Of a DNA stretch of 64,000 bases, positions 1-10,960 are shown in pieces. Origin of the DNA: Hermatobates lingyangjiaoensis. Its lineage: Eukaryota; Arthropoda; Insecta; Hemiptera; Hermatobatidae. The stretch is from positions 248,001 to 312,000 of the forward strand of contig JAPFBL010000239.1 in the NCBI GenBank assembly GCA_026182355.1, written 5' to 3'. The notes beneath the pieces are model-generated. The model saw only the letters and a list, made by a program, of their open reading frames with translations, was not told the origin of the DNA and ran no database searches. Each line of letters begins with the position of its first letter. The stretch's first letter is position 1. A program made the translations under genes and the position numbers.

Positions 1-515
1 TATTTATACATTATTTGAAAAGAGCCAAAATTATGAAACTAGAATTTAGAATGTTAGCATGTTTTCAGAATGTAGAATTTCTATATTATAATCAATATTA
101 ATAAATATATGTTTAAATGTTTTTAAAATTCATATTGGTTACGCGGTTATTGTACTTGACAGTATTCAACAGGTTGCATTCAAACTAGAAGTGTGTCTCA
201 AGTCTGAGACGTGAACACCACGGAAAGCTTAGAGGTTGGACAAAATGGATATATATTTTGTGTTTTCCACGCCTGCTCAACAGCTGTCTTATTTTGTCTT
301 AACAGTTTAAATCGTAGGTGCAGAGTCAATAATTGTTTTGTTTAAGCCTTTGAGTGAATATCCTTCAAATACCCATTGATTGAACATCGCTTTGAAAACA
401 AGACTACCTATGGTGAAAGTGAATGAACACCAATTACTTTGTGTTCACTAATCTAGTATTCGCATACACTAACATTCACTTTTTCAACTTTTCTCCCTTC
501 AAGAGCATGGTAAAT
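1..515. other. AT-rich sequence, nothing recognised
   Basis: No coding, RNA or repeat signature was recognised here. It ends where a hAT-like terminal inverted repeat begins. Confidence 0.5.
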
Positions 516-796
516 CAGGGATCTTCAACCTTTTTTACATCGCGACCCATTTTTGATGCAAAAAATTTATTCGCGACCCTTTAGTGAGAACAAAAAAAAA
601 TTAACAACAAATAAAAAAGGGAAAATTGAAATAAATTTCACCAATAGTAACTTTAATGAGATTGCTGTGCCGCATTAATAATAAATAAATTATTTATTTA
701 CTTTAGTCCTTCATTTTCTATTTAAAAATAAACAATTTCAAACATTTCGGGACCATCGTTTAACCCTTTAACCGACCCACCAGTTGAAGACCCTTG
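516..796. mobile_element. Short non-autonomous hAT-like element
   Basis: The left end reads CAGGGATCTTCAAC (516-529) and the right end GTTGAAGACCCTTG (783-796), a near-perfect terminal inverted repeat. The sequence next to each end (CGCGACCC-like on the left, CGACCCACC on the right) resembles the ends of hAT/Charlie-type elements. The interior is AT-rich with no transposase. No clear 8 bp target duplication is visible, so the exact family is uncertain. Confidence 0.65.
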
Positions 797-896
797 TGAG
801 TCGGTTAAATATTTATTTATATAAATGTTATAAAACTCTCGTGGTCGCATTTAAATATTTGCACACTCTCGAAATTGAACAAAATATTACAACTTT

Positions 897-961
897 GGTG
901 GGCCTCGAACCTACGACGTTGGCATTGGAGATCCGGCGCATTACCTATTGTGCCAGAGGCA
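897..961 (-). repeat. tRNA-like SINE head or tRNA pseudogene
   Basis: Read on the minus strand this is a tRNA-length segment with a 5' GCCTCTGG acceptor-like start, an A-box-like stretch and a B box of GGTTCGAGGCC. The loop contains CCA, but the anticodon stem does not pair well and the acceptor arms do not match. It is more likely a tRNA-derived repeat than a functional tRNA. It is not the same family as the GGCCAGGTTAGCTCAG SINE seen elsewhere in the window. Confidence 0.4.
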
Positions 962-1382
962 CTTTTCAACTCTAGGCTCCAAAAACTTATATAAATGACA
1001 TCGACAGATTAAATAATAGTTGTTCGACCTAAATTACAATGATTTCATTATAATAAATTATAATAAAGAGAGAATTTAATGAATAATCGACGAGAACATG
1101 AAATAATTATTTAATATATCAACAAATTATATTTATTATAGTTAAAAGAAGTTTTAGAAATTATCAAATATAAGTAAAATATTAACAGCACACAATTACG
1201 TCCGTAATCAAAAAACCCTTTGTCATAATACCTACATTTTCGTCTTTTGATAAATCTGTTTCAATAAAAATGAGAGCAAGACTCCAGAACGTATGCATCG
1301 GAATGTACAGGAGAGTTCTAAATAAAACTAATTCTCTCTAAATTAATGAGTTGAGGACTAATTGAATTGACTGTAGTCTCTC

Positions 1383-2216
1383 AGGAATTGACTTCTCCAG
1401 TTGTCAAGAGAGGAACTGATGCTGATATCTATAATGCTTGAATCAGTCTTACATGTCGCGCACTTTACTAAATTCCATTTAACTCGCAATATGAGAGTTC
1501 AAGAACAAGATGAGGAATACTCTAAATTTCTTAAAAATATTGGTGAAGACAGAGTTGAAAAGAATGAAAATAAAGAGATTTTTACTGCACGAAGACATGT
1601 TTATCCGTACACATAGTGTTGATTAATGTATTGAATACATTTACTCTTCATTCACCAACCCACAACTATTGTTCAGAGAATATTTTATATAAGTTCCATT
1701 TAACGAGACACACAGTGAAATTAAACGTAGGTTCATTGAATAATTTCTAGGAGGAATTAAGCGATTTCTGGCATATACCTTGGTTTGTATAGGAACAGAA
1801 CCCACACAGTACCTTCAAGAACTTCTTGACTCACTAGAGTTGTCTGGATTGCTCCAACATAAGCTAGAACCCAAAAAGGAAGCTCCTGTCATGTGTATGT
1901 ATGAGAAACATTGATCCACCGCGCTTGTGTAATGGAACAAGACTAATAAGTGAGAAGCTTTATGATAATGTCATTGTTTATAAAATTATCGAATCACGGT
2001 GTCAAGGGGAAAAAGTTTTAATTCCAAGGTTGAAAATTGTTTTATCTGAACAGGACAACATTCCTTTTTTTAGGATTCAATTTTCAATTTAGTTAGCATT
2101 TGCCATGACTATTCATAAACCTCAAGGAGAGACTCTACAGAAAGTTTTAGTTCAGTTACGTAAAACAGCATTTCAGCATGGCCAATTTTATATGTTGCTT
2201 CTCAGTAGGGTAAAAC
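1383..2216 (+). pseudogene. Helitron Pif1-like helicase relic, C-terminal part
   Basis: Broken frames read in order as the last third of a Helitron RepHel helicase. They are SPVVKRGTDADI (the motif before strand annealing), FTKFHLTRNMRVQEQDEEY at about 1464-1525, and LELSGLLQHKLEPKKEAPVMCM at about 1835-1895. After a frameshift come RNIDPPRLCNGTRLI at about 1904-1950, a VLIPR segment near 2020, and LAFAMTIHKPQGET followed by LRKTAFQHGQFY at about 2092-2195. This order matches Helitron helicases, in which the MTI-K-QGQ motif precedes the C-terminal end. Several frameshifts and stops make it non-functional. The Rep/HUH domain and the Helitron termini were not found. Confidence 0.85.
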
Positions 2217-2724
2217 AGAAAGAAAAAAATCAAAATTTTTTCTTTTGAAAAATTCAAATTATAAAAAAAAATGTAAATAAAAAGATCTGTCTTAAAACTA
2301 TGTTCATTATCGTCTTTATTAGATATGAATTAATTTAGAGTTTATCTGGATTTGTGTGAACATATTGTATTAAAAAGGAAGGTACGGGATTACTCAACAG
2401 GTCACGGGTAGTCTAGGAAGACATAAAATCAATTAAAGCCCTTAAAAACTCATTTTGGTATTAATTTTCCAGATTTGTTGTCACATTTTTATAATTTTCT
2501 TCTATTTTCTATTTTAGAGTATTTGTTTGTGTTGAGAGTGCAAGGCTTACTCCACTATCAGACAGACAAGCAGGTTAGACGGAGCCAGTGTACTATACCG
2601 GTAAGATATTCATACCCTGAACTAAATAAACTCCTCACTGATATTTGCAATTTAAATAAGAATACCATTTCCTGAAATACCAGTGGATTCATTAGACAAA
2701 TAAATATTAGATGCACTTCTATAA
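2217..2724. other. AT-rich sequence, nothing recognised
   Basis: Short open frames exist but show no recognisable protein similarity or codon structure. Confidence 0.4.
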
Positions 2725-3560
2725 CCCTGTGAAGGGGTAGTAATGAAGTGATTAAGCACCCCTAATAGCCTCTAACACTCAACTCCGACTTTCGGCCTTC
2801 ACGAGGCTACCTGTTAACCTGCTATATGCAGGGACAAACAACGAAAGAGGAGAAGGTGATCAGGGGTTGAGCCTGACCACCTTCGTTTCACAACCTTCCT
2901 AATCCCCAAACCCCCTCCTTTTATCTCAACCCCAATCTAAGGTGTTATGCGTTCCATGCCGAAGGATGGATGATACAAGGGTTACTGTATTATGAACGGA
3001 ACCTCAAAGGTACAGGCAACCGCCTTGAGTAAATAGCCTTACTCCAGTATGCGGACAAAATATCACCAATAGAGATACAGGGATTTTCCCCTATACGATA
3101 CTAAGGAGAATTAAGTCCGGAGACCATCCTCTAGAAGCGCAGAGAGTCCAAAAGCGCTAACTAGTGGGAGCCAACCTCCTACAAGTGCACTTAAGGACCC
3201 GAAGAAGACTCTCCTCCCGAAGAAGGAGAAAGGAAGTTACATTCTCTTAAAACGTAGGGAACCTGAATGGACATTATCAACAATTTATGCAGATTCTGTA
3301 AAGATAAGGAAGAAACACCGTTGAACCTGCTCACTGCCTATCAGGCAACTTTGCTGCACAGAGGTAGGTGCTTCGGGATACTCAACAAAAACATAGAAAA
3401 ACCGCTGGACCCAGCAAAAGTGCTAAGCCGTTGAGGCGTTGAAGCTAACTGCTCGGGTACTTTAGTACAGAAGGAGGGAAGTAGAATAGTTTTTTTTTTT
3501 AAGACGCAGTTCTATAGTCACCCTCAAATAACAAGAATAATAATAATATTAATAAATGAC
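2725..3560 (+). mobile_element. 3' end of a non-LTR retrotransposon (LINE)
   Basis: This segment is much less AT-rich than its surroundings and ends in an (AAT)n tail near 3530-3550. At about 3293-3440 a frame reads CRFCKDKEETPLNLLTAY, then LLHRGRCFG, then IEKPLDPAKVL. That is the CxxC...ET-x-H/N motif found at the C-terminus of Jockey/R1/I-type LINE ORF2. In this copy the His and last Cys of the motif are replaced by Asn and Tyr, so it is degenerate. A second copy of the same 3' end lies at 48425-48838. No reverse-transcriptase core is present, as expected for a 5'-truncated insertion. Confidence 0.7.
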
Positions 3561-4249
3561 TCTGTGTAAAAGAGCTATTTACAGAAGTACCACTAAAAGG
3601 GTGTCCTAATAACCACAGAAAGAAACTCACCACATACGATCTAGATCTTTCAGATACTCATACTATCCCATATCAATACAGCATTGTTATACCCATAGTC
3701 ATAGTCAGAAATAGTGTAATTACAGCCCAACAGCCACTAAAAAAAAATGTGGAGTGGCTTACGTTCAACATTACTAAAAAAAGTATAAACTTTTTAACAT
3801 GATGATTTTGACTCCTCAAAAGCTTTCAAAATCAATAATATATCAACATTTCAATATTTTATTGAAAAAAAAATACCTTTTTTGTTGTTTTGAAAATCTG
3901 AAATTTCATTCATTTACTCCTTCTCTGATTAAATCATGAATATCTACTTGACATCGATGTCTTATCGACTGAAGGAAGTCCTATCTGTGCATCCAATATA
4001 GTGACGTCTGAAATCATTGCATCTCATTCACTAAATCTCACTTTATATTATTATCACTATTTAACAATATTCCATTAATTAAACAAACAAATTAATTAAC
4101 AAAATCAAATGGCTTAATATATTTCTATTTATATTCTGCATCCTAAATATAATAACAAAGTTGTAAAAATAATAATTTATATATAACTTATAAATTTATA
4201 TAAATATAATATAATTATAAATTAATGAAAATAAAAAAACACATAAAAA
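3561..4249. other. AT-rich sequence, nothing recognised
   Basis: Low-complexity A/T-rich DNA without a recognised gene or repeat boundary. Confidence 0.4.
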
Positions 4250-4690
4250 ACACCAAAAGATATACGATGAATCACAAACACAGAACTAAGGAACAGACTT
4301 ACTGTCTCTAATTTTCGGTTGAACGTCATCAGGAGAGTTGAGACACGGACACAAAGCGCACTTGTGAAGCGACGATTGGAGACCAACAGTGTTGTCACAC
4401 GCCTGCCCGGTTCAAGTGAGGTAAGAAAAATTAACTAAGAATAAGCTAAGAAATAGAAAGTGAAAATGAAGAAAATTAGAAAATATAAAATAATAAAAAA
4501 TTAAATGATAATAATGAAGAAAATAAGATGGAAAATAGTTGAAACTAAATAAAATCCAGCAATATAAATAATAAATACTTAAATAATAATAATGATGAGG
4601 ATGATTGGAATAAAGTTGTATAAACAATAATTTAAGATAAAAATAAAAAGATAATAATCAAAAAATAATAGTCAAAGGTAAACTAATCTC
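4250..4690 (-). mobile_element. PLE-like repeat, family A
   Basis: On the minus strand this copy ends in the family A tail, with the hammerhead-like motif at 4305-4336 followed by GACAGTAAGT. Upstream it has a long A-rich body (4430-4690). The same tail followed by the same A-rich body recurs at 28556-29100, which defines a dispersed family. No protein remnant is visible. Assignment to Penelope-like elements rests on the shared hammerhead core with families C and D, which do carry PLE protein remnants. Confidence 0.55.
4305..4336 (-). ncRNA. Hammerhead-ribozyme-like motif, family A
   Basis: Read on the minus strand: stem I arm UCUC (4336-4333), core CUGAUGA (4332-4326), one extra C, a short hairpin, GAAA (4316-4313), two bases, UA, then GAGA (4308-4305) pairing back to the UCUC arm. 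This copy has lost one G from stem II, so it is probably weakened. Confidence 0.5.
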
Positions 4691-5504
4691 TAACCACTCA
4701 GAGCTGCCCTATCTTTTTAAATTCAAACCTTGTATACAACGAGCATTAAGAAACCAGGAAGAGAATAGAACGGAAGAAGTAAAGGTACGTGTGTTCAAGA
4801 CTGTGGGTGGATGGCGACTCATATATTTATACATAAAATAAACTGTGGCATTTAGACCGAAACATAACAAAGACTCACTTTTCAATATTTCGACTGTTAT
4901 GGCATTGCAGTTTGAAGTAAAATAAGAGTTATATTAACATGACAAATAAGTTTAATTTTCTTGCTAATTCCTTCTCGGACTCTTTGGATGAAAAGGATGT
5001 ATCCATGAGTCTTTCGTAACTCCAGATTTTATTTGTAAGAATGGGGAGACTCGCAATCTTCTGGAAGTCCAAAGACATATACTCAAAACAATTGAAAAGA
5101 TCAAAGTAAATGTTATAATTTTCATTTTGGTTACAACGTTTTTGTGTGATTAATTGTCAAATTAATTATTGACAAGAGTATTTGAAATCTATGAAGTTTA
5201 ATTTAAATTACTAATTTAAGATTAAATCGTTTGTGATAATGAAGATTCGTTTCAATTGTGTTATCTAGTGTAAAAGGTAAGGCAAGGTAAGGAAGGGATG
5301 AAACCAACAAAGCGGAGGGGTAAGGCACAGATTGTGTCAAGGGCCGGACCTTGACCCCTAGCCTAGGCACGTGTGAGGCACCACATTCACCGCCAACAAC
5401 CAACCCTCTTCAAGAGTAATGCCGTGACAAACAATTCTGCGCCTGGCAAAACTAGCAACAATAACACTTGTGCGCGTACACCCACCGCTTAAACATAATA
5501 TACT
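4691..5504. other. Unassigned sequence
   Basis: No recognised gene. A TTTCGACTG-like stretch near 4890 resembles a decayed family B tail. The GC-richer part at about 5290-5480 gives open frames without recognisable products. Confidence 0.35.
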
Positions 5505-6205
5505 CAATAACAAGATATCGCAATAAAACACATGATAACAATCATCAAACCACAATAAGAAAACGGGGAAAAAAAAGATTAATATCTTTCAACCGTAATA
5601 AACAGTCTTCGTCAGAGTCAAAACCCCAACTGAAACACTAAATGTAGAAAATATCATGGTGAAGACTTGAGAGGAGTGTGACGTAATAGTGGTATTTTAA
5701 AAGGGTGTAAAGTGCAAGAATGGTCAATAGTCCAAAGAAAGATGTTCGGAGAAACAAAGAAATACAGTAAGAAAAAGTAAAAAACTATCCGCTAGCTGTC
5801 AACCCTCTTAGAAAGAAACAATTGCCCTCGTTAACACTGAGTTAAGTTTGAACAACCAGTGTTCAATGGTTTAAATATTAATTTAAACCATTAAGAATAA
5901 ATGTTAAAATACTAATGTTTACAACATTTGATCTATTAAATTTAACCACAGAAGATTCGGTAATATTTCTTAGCAACATCGATTTTTCATAGGTTAATAA
6001 ATTTACCTCCGGTCCAATCAATATGATGATTTAGATTATTTATATGCAAGAATAAGGTACTACTTTTTCCCTATCGACTCACGTTGTATTGGTATTGTTT
6101 TACACGTATCGTTAAAGATTTACCAGTTTGAGCAATATAAATGTTATGGTAATGTTTTCACATGATTTTATAAATACCACCGGACTCCAGTTCCCCGGGA
6201 GAGTT
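5505..6205 (-). pseudogene. Penelope-like element relic, family C, with GIY-YIG endonuclease remnant
   Basis: On the minus strand, from about 6200 downward, frames read ESGGIYKI, then NIYIAQTGKSL, VKQYQYNVSR and INNLNHHIDWTGG. This is the GIY...YIG-type endonuclease domain that follows the reverse transcriptase in Penelope-like elements. In-frame stops interrupt it. The 3' part carries the family C tail, including the hammerhead-like motif near 5577-5629 and the TTGTGGTTTGAT-type terminus near 5545. The reverse transcriptase is absent (5'-truncated). The same arrangement recurs at 30140-30790 and 35215-35910. Confidence 0.75.
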
Positions 6206-6362
6206 TTTTATTATTAACATATACCCAAAAGCAGTTAAATTCAGTAAAAGTCGTTAAAATGTCATGATATTAAAACGGTATTATCATAAACCCATTGACT
6301 GCAGTCGTACTAAATATAGCTCTTCCTAAATGTGGACTCATTTATGCGGTTGTGAGGTATAC

Positions 6363-6515
6363 TATATGCTAATTTTATGTATACTATACATAGTATGCAT
6401 ACCACTCTGCTATAATACATACTATGTATACTATACATAGTATGCATACCACTCTGCTATAATGCATACTATGTATACTATACATAGTATGCATACCACT
6501 CTGCTATAATGCATA
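6363..6515. repeat. Tandem repeat, unit about 47 bp, three copies
   Basis: The unit contains ACATAGTATGCATACCACTC followed by TGCTATAATGCATACTATG and repeats three times with one or two changes. TATACTATACATAGTAT inside the unit is itself palindromic. Confidence 0.85.
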
Positions 6516-6759
6516 TCACACTGTGGAAAGCCTTCCTGAAACAGGCCCTGATGATGAATGAAGTTATAAATTCAAATTAGTTTTAACTACATAGTATTTT
6601 ATTATATAAACCGTTTATTTTTGTGCTTATAATATGCTAATGATTTTTTTCTTATTAAAGGAATTTTTCTAAATATTTTCAGAATTTTTTCAATTTTATG
6701 TGATTGTTTTCAATGGATTCTAGTAAACAGAAAAACGACCCAAAAGGACAACAAACGTT

Positions 6760-7050
6760 TCACGGTAAATCACAGATACAGAACAAAGGAAGAAACACAC
6801 TTACTGTCTCTAATTTTCAGTTGAACCGTCATCAGGAAAGTTGAGACAGGGACACCAAGCGCACTTGTGAAACGAATGTTACATATCGAATAATGTTACG
6901 TATCGAATTATATCATAGATTCAAAAATGAAACGGTCCGTTAGGATAAGGTATGAAACGATTAGAATAAAAGGTCACGTAGAAACAATACAACTCACTTC
7001 AATATTTCGATCTCGTCGTTATCAAGAGAAGGAGAAAAACAAGATGAGTT
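6760..7050 (-). mobile_element. PLE-like tails, families A and B
   Basis: A family A tail on the minus strand spans 6765-6860. A decayed family B tail follows at about 6985-7035, with a GAAATATTGAAGTGAG-like string on the minus strand and a core changed to UUGAUAA. Confidence 0.5.
6807..6839 (-). ncRNA. Hammerhead-ribozyme-like motif, family A
   Basis: On the minus strand: stem I arm UUUC (6839-6836), CUGAUGA (6835-6829), one extra C, then a GGU/ACU stem II (G-U in the closing pair) with a UCA loop. It continues with GAAA, two bases, UA, and GAGA (6810-6807), which pairs with the first arm including one G-U. Confidence 0.55.
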
Positions 7051-7063
7051 CATCTTCTTCATA

Positions 7064-7325
7064 GTAGTATGCTACCTACCTTTGATTCTCTACTATAGTA
7101 TACTACCTACTTCTATTCTCTACTATAGTATGCTACTCGTACCTACCTTCGATTGTCTACTATAGTATGCTACCTACTTCGATTCTCTACAATTGTATGC
7201 TACATATCATCGATTCTCTACTATAGTATGCTACCTACCTTCAATGCTATACTATAGTATGCTACCTACCTTCGATTCTCTACTATAGTATGCCAGCTAC
7301 CTTCGGTTCCTACTATAGTATTATA
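7064..7325. repeat. Tandem repeat, unit about 32 bp
   Basis: Imperfect copies of a unit built from CTATAGTATGCTACCTACC and TTCGATTCTCTA are tandemly arranged. A reverse-complement scrap of the same unit appears at about 7743-7775. The TAGTATGC core is shared with the 47 bp array at 6363-6515. Confidence 0.8.
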
Positions 7326-7797
7326 GTATTCTATAAATTCTGCTATAAATATTCTCTACATTTAATCGAAATCATTCACAACTCATTACACAAAAATGTT
7401 ACAACTTATTGAGAACATAAAGAATAACCACTTCAATTTCTAATTACTTCTACTGACTTATAGTGCAGTTTTCAGTTTTAAACGAGGAAAAGATTGATAA
7501 TATCGTAATCTCCTGTTAATTCTACATAAACTAGTGGTCAGACTACATTAGTCGTGATCACAGTATGCATGTGAGATCAGTTATTAAGGTATTTTATAAC
7601 GTTCAAAGTAGCAGCCGATATATAATCACAATAAATGTTGAATTTCCTAAATCAATACAATTAAAAGATATTTTTGTTTCTTAGCATATTTGTGATCAAT
7701 TTTGCGTTGTTTAAAATAAAATGATATAGTGAATGGTAGATACAAAATCGAAGGTAAGTAGCATACTATACTATAGTATAGTATACTATATATATAG
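7326..7797. other. AT-rich sequence, nothing recognised
   Basis: No gene seen. The right end (7743-7790) holds an inverted fragment of the 7064 repeat and a TATAC palindrome-rich stretch. Confidence 0.4.
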
Positions 7798-7917
7798 GAG
7801 TGTTCTTTAATCGGGATTCGGTCAATTTTTTTATCCTAGAAAATTGACCGAATCCCGACTAGAGAACACACCTGTTCTATCAAACGGTCGATATATTATT
7901 GAATATGTTATATAATA

Positions 7918-7962
<45 letters not shown>
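7798..7962. mobile_element. Family F inverted repeat with (TA)n
   Basis: GGAGTGTTCTTTAATCGGGA at 7797 is mirrored by TCCCGACTAGAGAACACACC at 7853, forming an inverted pair. It is followed by GGTCGATATATTATTGAAT and a long (TA)n tract (7919-7962). Other family F copies are at 22925-23010, 31036-31120 and 50040-50126. Confidence 0.6.
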
Positions 7963-8076
7963 CATTAAATACCTTGCTTATTCTAATATATTAGAAAAGC
8001 TATGCAAAAAACGGACTAGACTAACAATACGCAAGGCATTTAATGAAGCATGTATGAATGAAGGTCTGTTCTCAAA

Positions 8077-8078
<2 letters not shown>

Positions 8079-8127
<49 letters not shown>

Positions 8128-8195
8128 TATATATATACTATATATATATATAGTAAAGAGTGCTATATAGTATATATACTATACTAGCACTCTTT
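8079..8195. repeat. (TA)n microsatellite and small hairpin
   Basis: A TA dinucleotide tract is followed by AAAGAGTGCTATATAGTA and its imperfect inverse ending AGCACTCTTT, a small hairpin. Confidence 0.75.
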
Positions 8196-8596
8196 TTGTC
8201 GGTCCTATAATGAGAATTTATAGTTGTAATGCAAATTATAACATGTGTTTAAATGATAATTCCAGAAATAAAAGATATTAAAATAGCTATTATTTGTGTA
8301 AAAGAAGCAAAGGAAGTGAGTGTACAGGAAACGACATTAGGTCGCAGAGCGGTCGTCACTTGGTCAGGTGGATTCGACAATTTGATTGGCCAGTGGTTTT
8401 CCTGGGTCAAAGGTAATCAATTTTAATCATCCTCCGGTGGCTCTAAAGGGCGTTTACCTTCCTACTTTTACTTCTAATGTTCCTCCCTTCTCTCAAATCA
8501 ATAAAGAATTACTTATAGTGAGGTAAAAACAATTCTCTTGTAATTAATGACAATTTTATATTATTTCCTATTTCATCGTCTGATAGTTAGATTTTT
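8196..8596. other. Unassigned sequence
   Basis: A moderately GC-richer patch (8310-8480) has no recognisable coding content. Confidence 0.35.
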
Positions 8597-8936
8597 TTTT
8601 TTCTTTAAACCGATCCCATAGCGGGTGACAGCCGTTCACCGGCTTTTTGTTTGATCAGTAATTCTGCAGATTCTACATTGGAAGCCCTAAATCAAGTGCA
8701 ATTCGAGTAGGGAACTTTAACAAATACCTGAAACCGTACAGGCTCGGGACTGAAGGGATAACTTCCTCTACTTGACATCGTACAGGCTCGGGACCGATGG
8801 TGTAACGTCCTCTCCCAGGGACGACATACTCAGATTTATTGACCTCCCGCGTGAATAAATCGAGGGCCAGGTGGGGATTGAACCCCAGACTACGAGCCGA
8901 GAGGCGAGTACGTTAACCACTAAGCTAACCTGGCCC
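8597..8936 (-). repeat. tRNA-derived SINE, full length with internal duplication
   Basis: The minus strand starts GGGGCCAGGTTAGCTTAGTG (8936 down), with an A-box-like TTAGCTTAGTGGTTAACG and a B box GGTTCAATCCC. It continues into the ATTTATTCACGCGGG central segment and the conserved body, and ends with the AAACCGATCCC / poly-T side at 8597. A roughly 60 bp stretch around the ACATCGTACAGGCTCGGGAC string is present twice (about 8727 and 8777), a local tandem duplication. Confidence 0.85.
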
Positions 8937-9059
8937 CTTAGTAGGTCTACCAATAGTTGTACTGTTTTGCCAGTAGATTCAAGATTCCAATGTTGATAAC
9001 AACCCTAGATTTTTCACAATTCCAAATATACCAACTTTTGTCATTATCCTTCAAAAAGA

Positions 9060-9140
9060 AGGAACGTCGGCCCCGAGACAGTACGATGTCAAATAGTCGT
9101 TAAAGAACCCTATACTAGTAAACATGAGTAAGGTAAAACC
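9060..9140 (+). repeat. SINE body fragment
   Basis: GGCCCCGAGACAGTACGATG followed by a TCGTTAAAGA-type string matches the middle of the tRNA-derived SINE. Head and tail are missing. Confidence 0.6.
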
Positions 9141-9714
9141 GCCTATAAATGGCCACAACCGATATAAAAATATCACCAAATTTTATATTATTATTTCAAT
9201 ACAAGTTGAATAATTGTAATAATAATTTGTATAACAGTAATACTGTAAATTGTATAATCACATCGATAGGAATCTAAATCAACTGCGAAGAAATTTTTAT
9301 TTGTATAAAATTAAATGTGGAATTCGCGGAATTTAAGTAATCCTCTTGTTTATATTTTGACACTTACCTGAGAGGTGCCCAATATATCTCGGTGAATATT
9401 TCTTTACGTGACAGCATTGAAAAGCCTACTGTTTCCTGTGTTGGATGCAGTTTAACACAGGTTAATATAATGCAAGGAGCTTAACAGCCAGATCCATCCA
9501 TCTTTGTTTAGCTAATTTCTCCAATTGTAGATGCAATAGTACTCAATTCATGTTTTAATTCATTTACCTGTAACAATTAGACCCTTGATTGACCACTTAC
9601 TAAAATCAAGTTTTTGTTGTATTCATTATTGTATATATTTGAAATATACATTAAAATTTTATTAAAAACCAAAGCGGCTTCAGTATTTAAGCGAAGATCC
9701 TTTTAAGTAATTGT
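9141..9714. other. AT-rich sequence, nothing recognised
   Basis: No coding or repeat structure recognised. Confidence 0.4.
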
Positions 9715-9813
9715 TCTTTTCCCTTAATACTTTACGACTTTGCGCTTTTAACTGATAAGAGTAAATCATCCAGAGATGAGTTACTCTTATCAGTTAACAC
9801 ATTTATTAATCTA

Positions 9814-9850
9814 AATCAAGCGTTCGACCTCACTGGCCATCTTCAGAATT
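9814..9850 (-). ncRNA. Hammerhead-ribozyme-like motif, family J
   Basis: On the minus strand: AAUU (stem I), CUGAAGA (9846-9840), extra U, then stem II GGCC/GGUC with an AGUGA loop. It continues with GAAC (GAAA with A15.1 changed), two bases, UU, then GAUU, which pairs with the first arm over four positions including one G-U. Confidence 0.5.
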
Positions 9851-10131
9851 ATAGTGTAAACACAATAAAAAGAATAAAATAAAATATTAAGAAAAGAATC
9901 TAAGTATTGAAAACAAGGTTAAAACTATATACTGATAACGGTAAAATGGGAAAATATACAACTCACTAGCGCTACTAGCGCTCATTAGTTCAACTACAAA
10001 GAAGTAGTAAAGAACGTTGTATAACCTTTCATATATCGCCTGTTATCAGTGCATAGCTTTAGCCTTGTTTACAATACATACATTATTTTCTTTAATATTT
10101 TACTTTATTCTTATTATTGCATTTAATTTAT

Positions 10132-10169
10132 AATTTTGAAGATGACCTAGTAAGGTCGAAATCTTGATT
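10132..10169 (+). ncRNA. Hammerhead-ribozyme-like motif, family J, C3 mutated
   Basis: AAUU arm (10132-10135), UUGAAGA (first C of the core is U), extra U, stem II GACC/GGUC, GAAA (10158-10161), UC, UU, then GAUU (10166-10169) closing stem I. Compared with the 9814 copy, stem II has changed at one position and remains paired. Confidence 0.5.
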
Positions 10170-10559
10170 TTTGATTAATAAATGTTTTTTTTAGATTTTA
10201 AATGTTAAATATTCACCTGGGTGAGTCAAAATACTCTATCAGTTAAAAGTCCAACATCGTAAAGTGTTAAGGAAAAATAACAATTACGAAATTTAAAATA
10301 ATATTTTCTTGTTTTCAACATGTACAAACTCTTATACGTCTAAAAAAAAAAAAAAAAAAAAATTCTTAAAGTTGAACCTGTAAAGTTAATGAACCTGTTT
10401 TTAAATGTTGAGACTGCTACAAAATGTTTTAAATATTGGTTATAAGAACTTTTTGATATACATATTGGCATAAATACAATTTTTTTTTCAGAATTTCTTA
10501 ATCAGCTTCATTTTCATAATTTTAATGAATGGCAAATATTTGGAAACACTTTTTAAATA

Positions 10560-10960
10560 ATATTTGCTAACTATAAAATGTAATAGTTTTGTAGATCACA
10601 CAGTAAATGTTACAACAAGATTCTAACGTAGTGTAATCAGTTATTATACGGTATTTACTCATTGTGGGGTAAAAAGCTAATGAAATGATCTCCACATATA
10701 AAAATTTAATCGTATAAACATCGGGTTTCGAACACGTAGTTTTCTTCTTCACGCATTAGCTAAGGGTGAGTGTCTATGGTACAACTGTATCAGTCTGTCT
10801 GTTTGTCTGTACAACAGTTGTACCATAGACACTCACCCGTAGTTAATGCCTGAAGAAGAACACTACGTGTTTTAAACGCGTTGTTTATACGATTAAATTT
10901 GTTTATGTGGAGACCATTTCATTAGCTTTTTACTCTACAATATTAAAAAAAAAAAAGCCT
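10560..10960. mobile_element. Family D-like inverted pair, long hairpin
   Basis: Two arms of roughly 170-180 bp mirror each other around 10790. TGTACCATAGACACTCACCC and its complement, the AATGC(G/C)TGAAGAAGA string, a GTTTATACGATTAAAT string and CATTAGCTTTTTAC occur on both arms. Each arm carries a decayed hammerhead core (GUGAAGA...CGAAA on the minus arm, CUGAAGA...UUAAA on the plus arm). It resembles the tails at 53500-54270 and 39590-39700. Confidence 0.6.

Larger units (their letters stand above)
9715..10275. mobile_element. Family J inverted pair carrying two hammerhead-like motifs
   Basis: The left arm (9715-9860) and right arm (10120-10275) are imperfect inverse complements. Both include the ATTAATAAATGT string and the ACTGATA(A)GAGTA / CTCTATCAGTT segment. 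Each arm has a hammerhead-like motif (9814-9850 minus, 10132-10169 plus). The spacer is AT-rich with no coding remnant. Confidence 0.6.

Noticed and set aside
8768..8953. tRNA-like heads as functional tRNA genes (also at 11855, 16415, 46158, 61300)
   Set aside because: Each is followed by the same non-tRNA body and tail, and the acceptor stems do not close. They are SINE heads.
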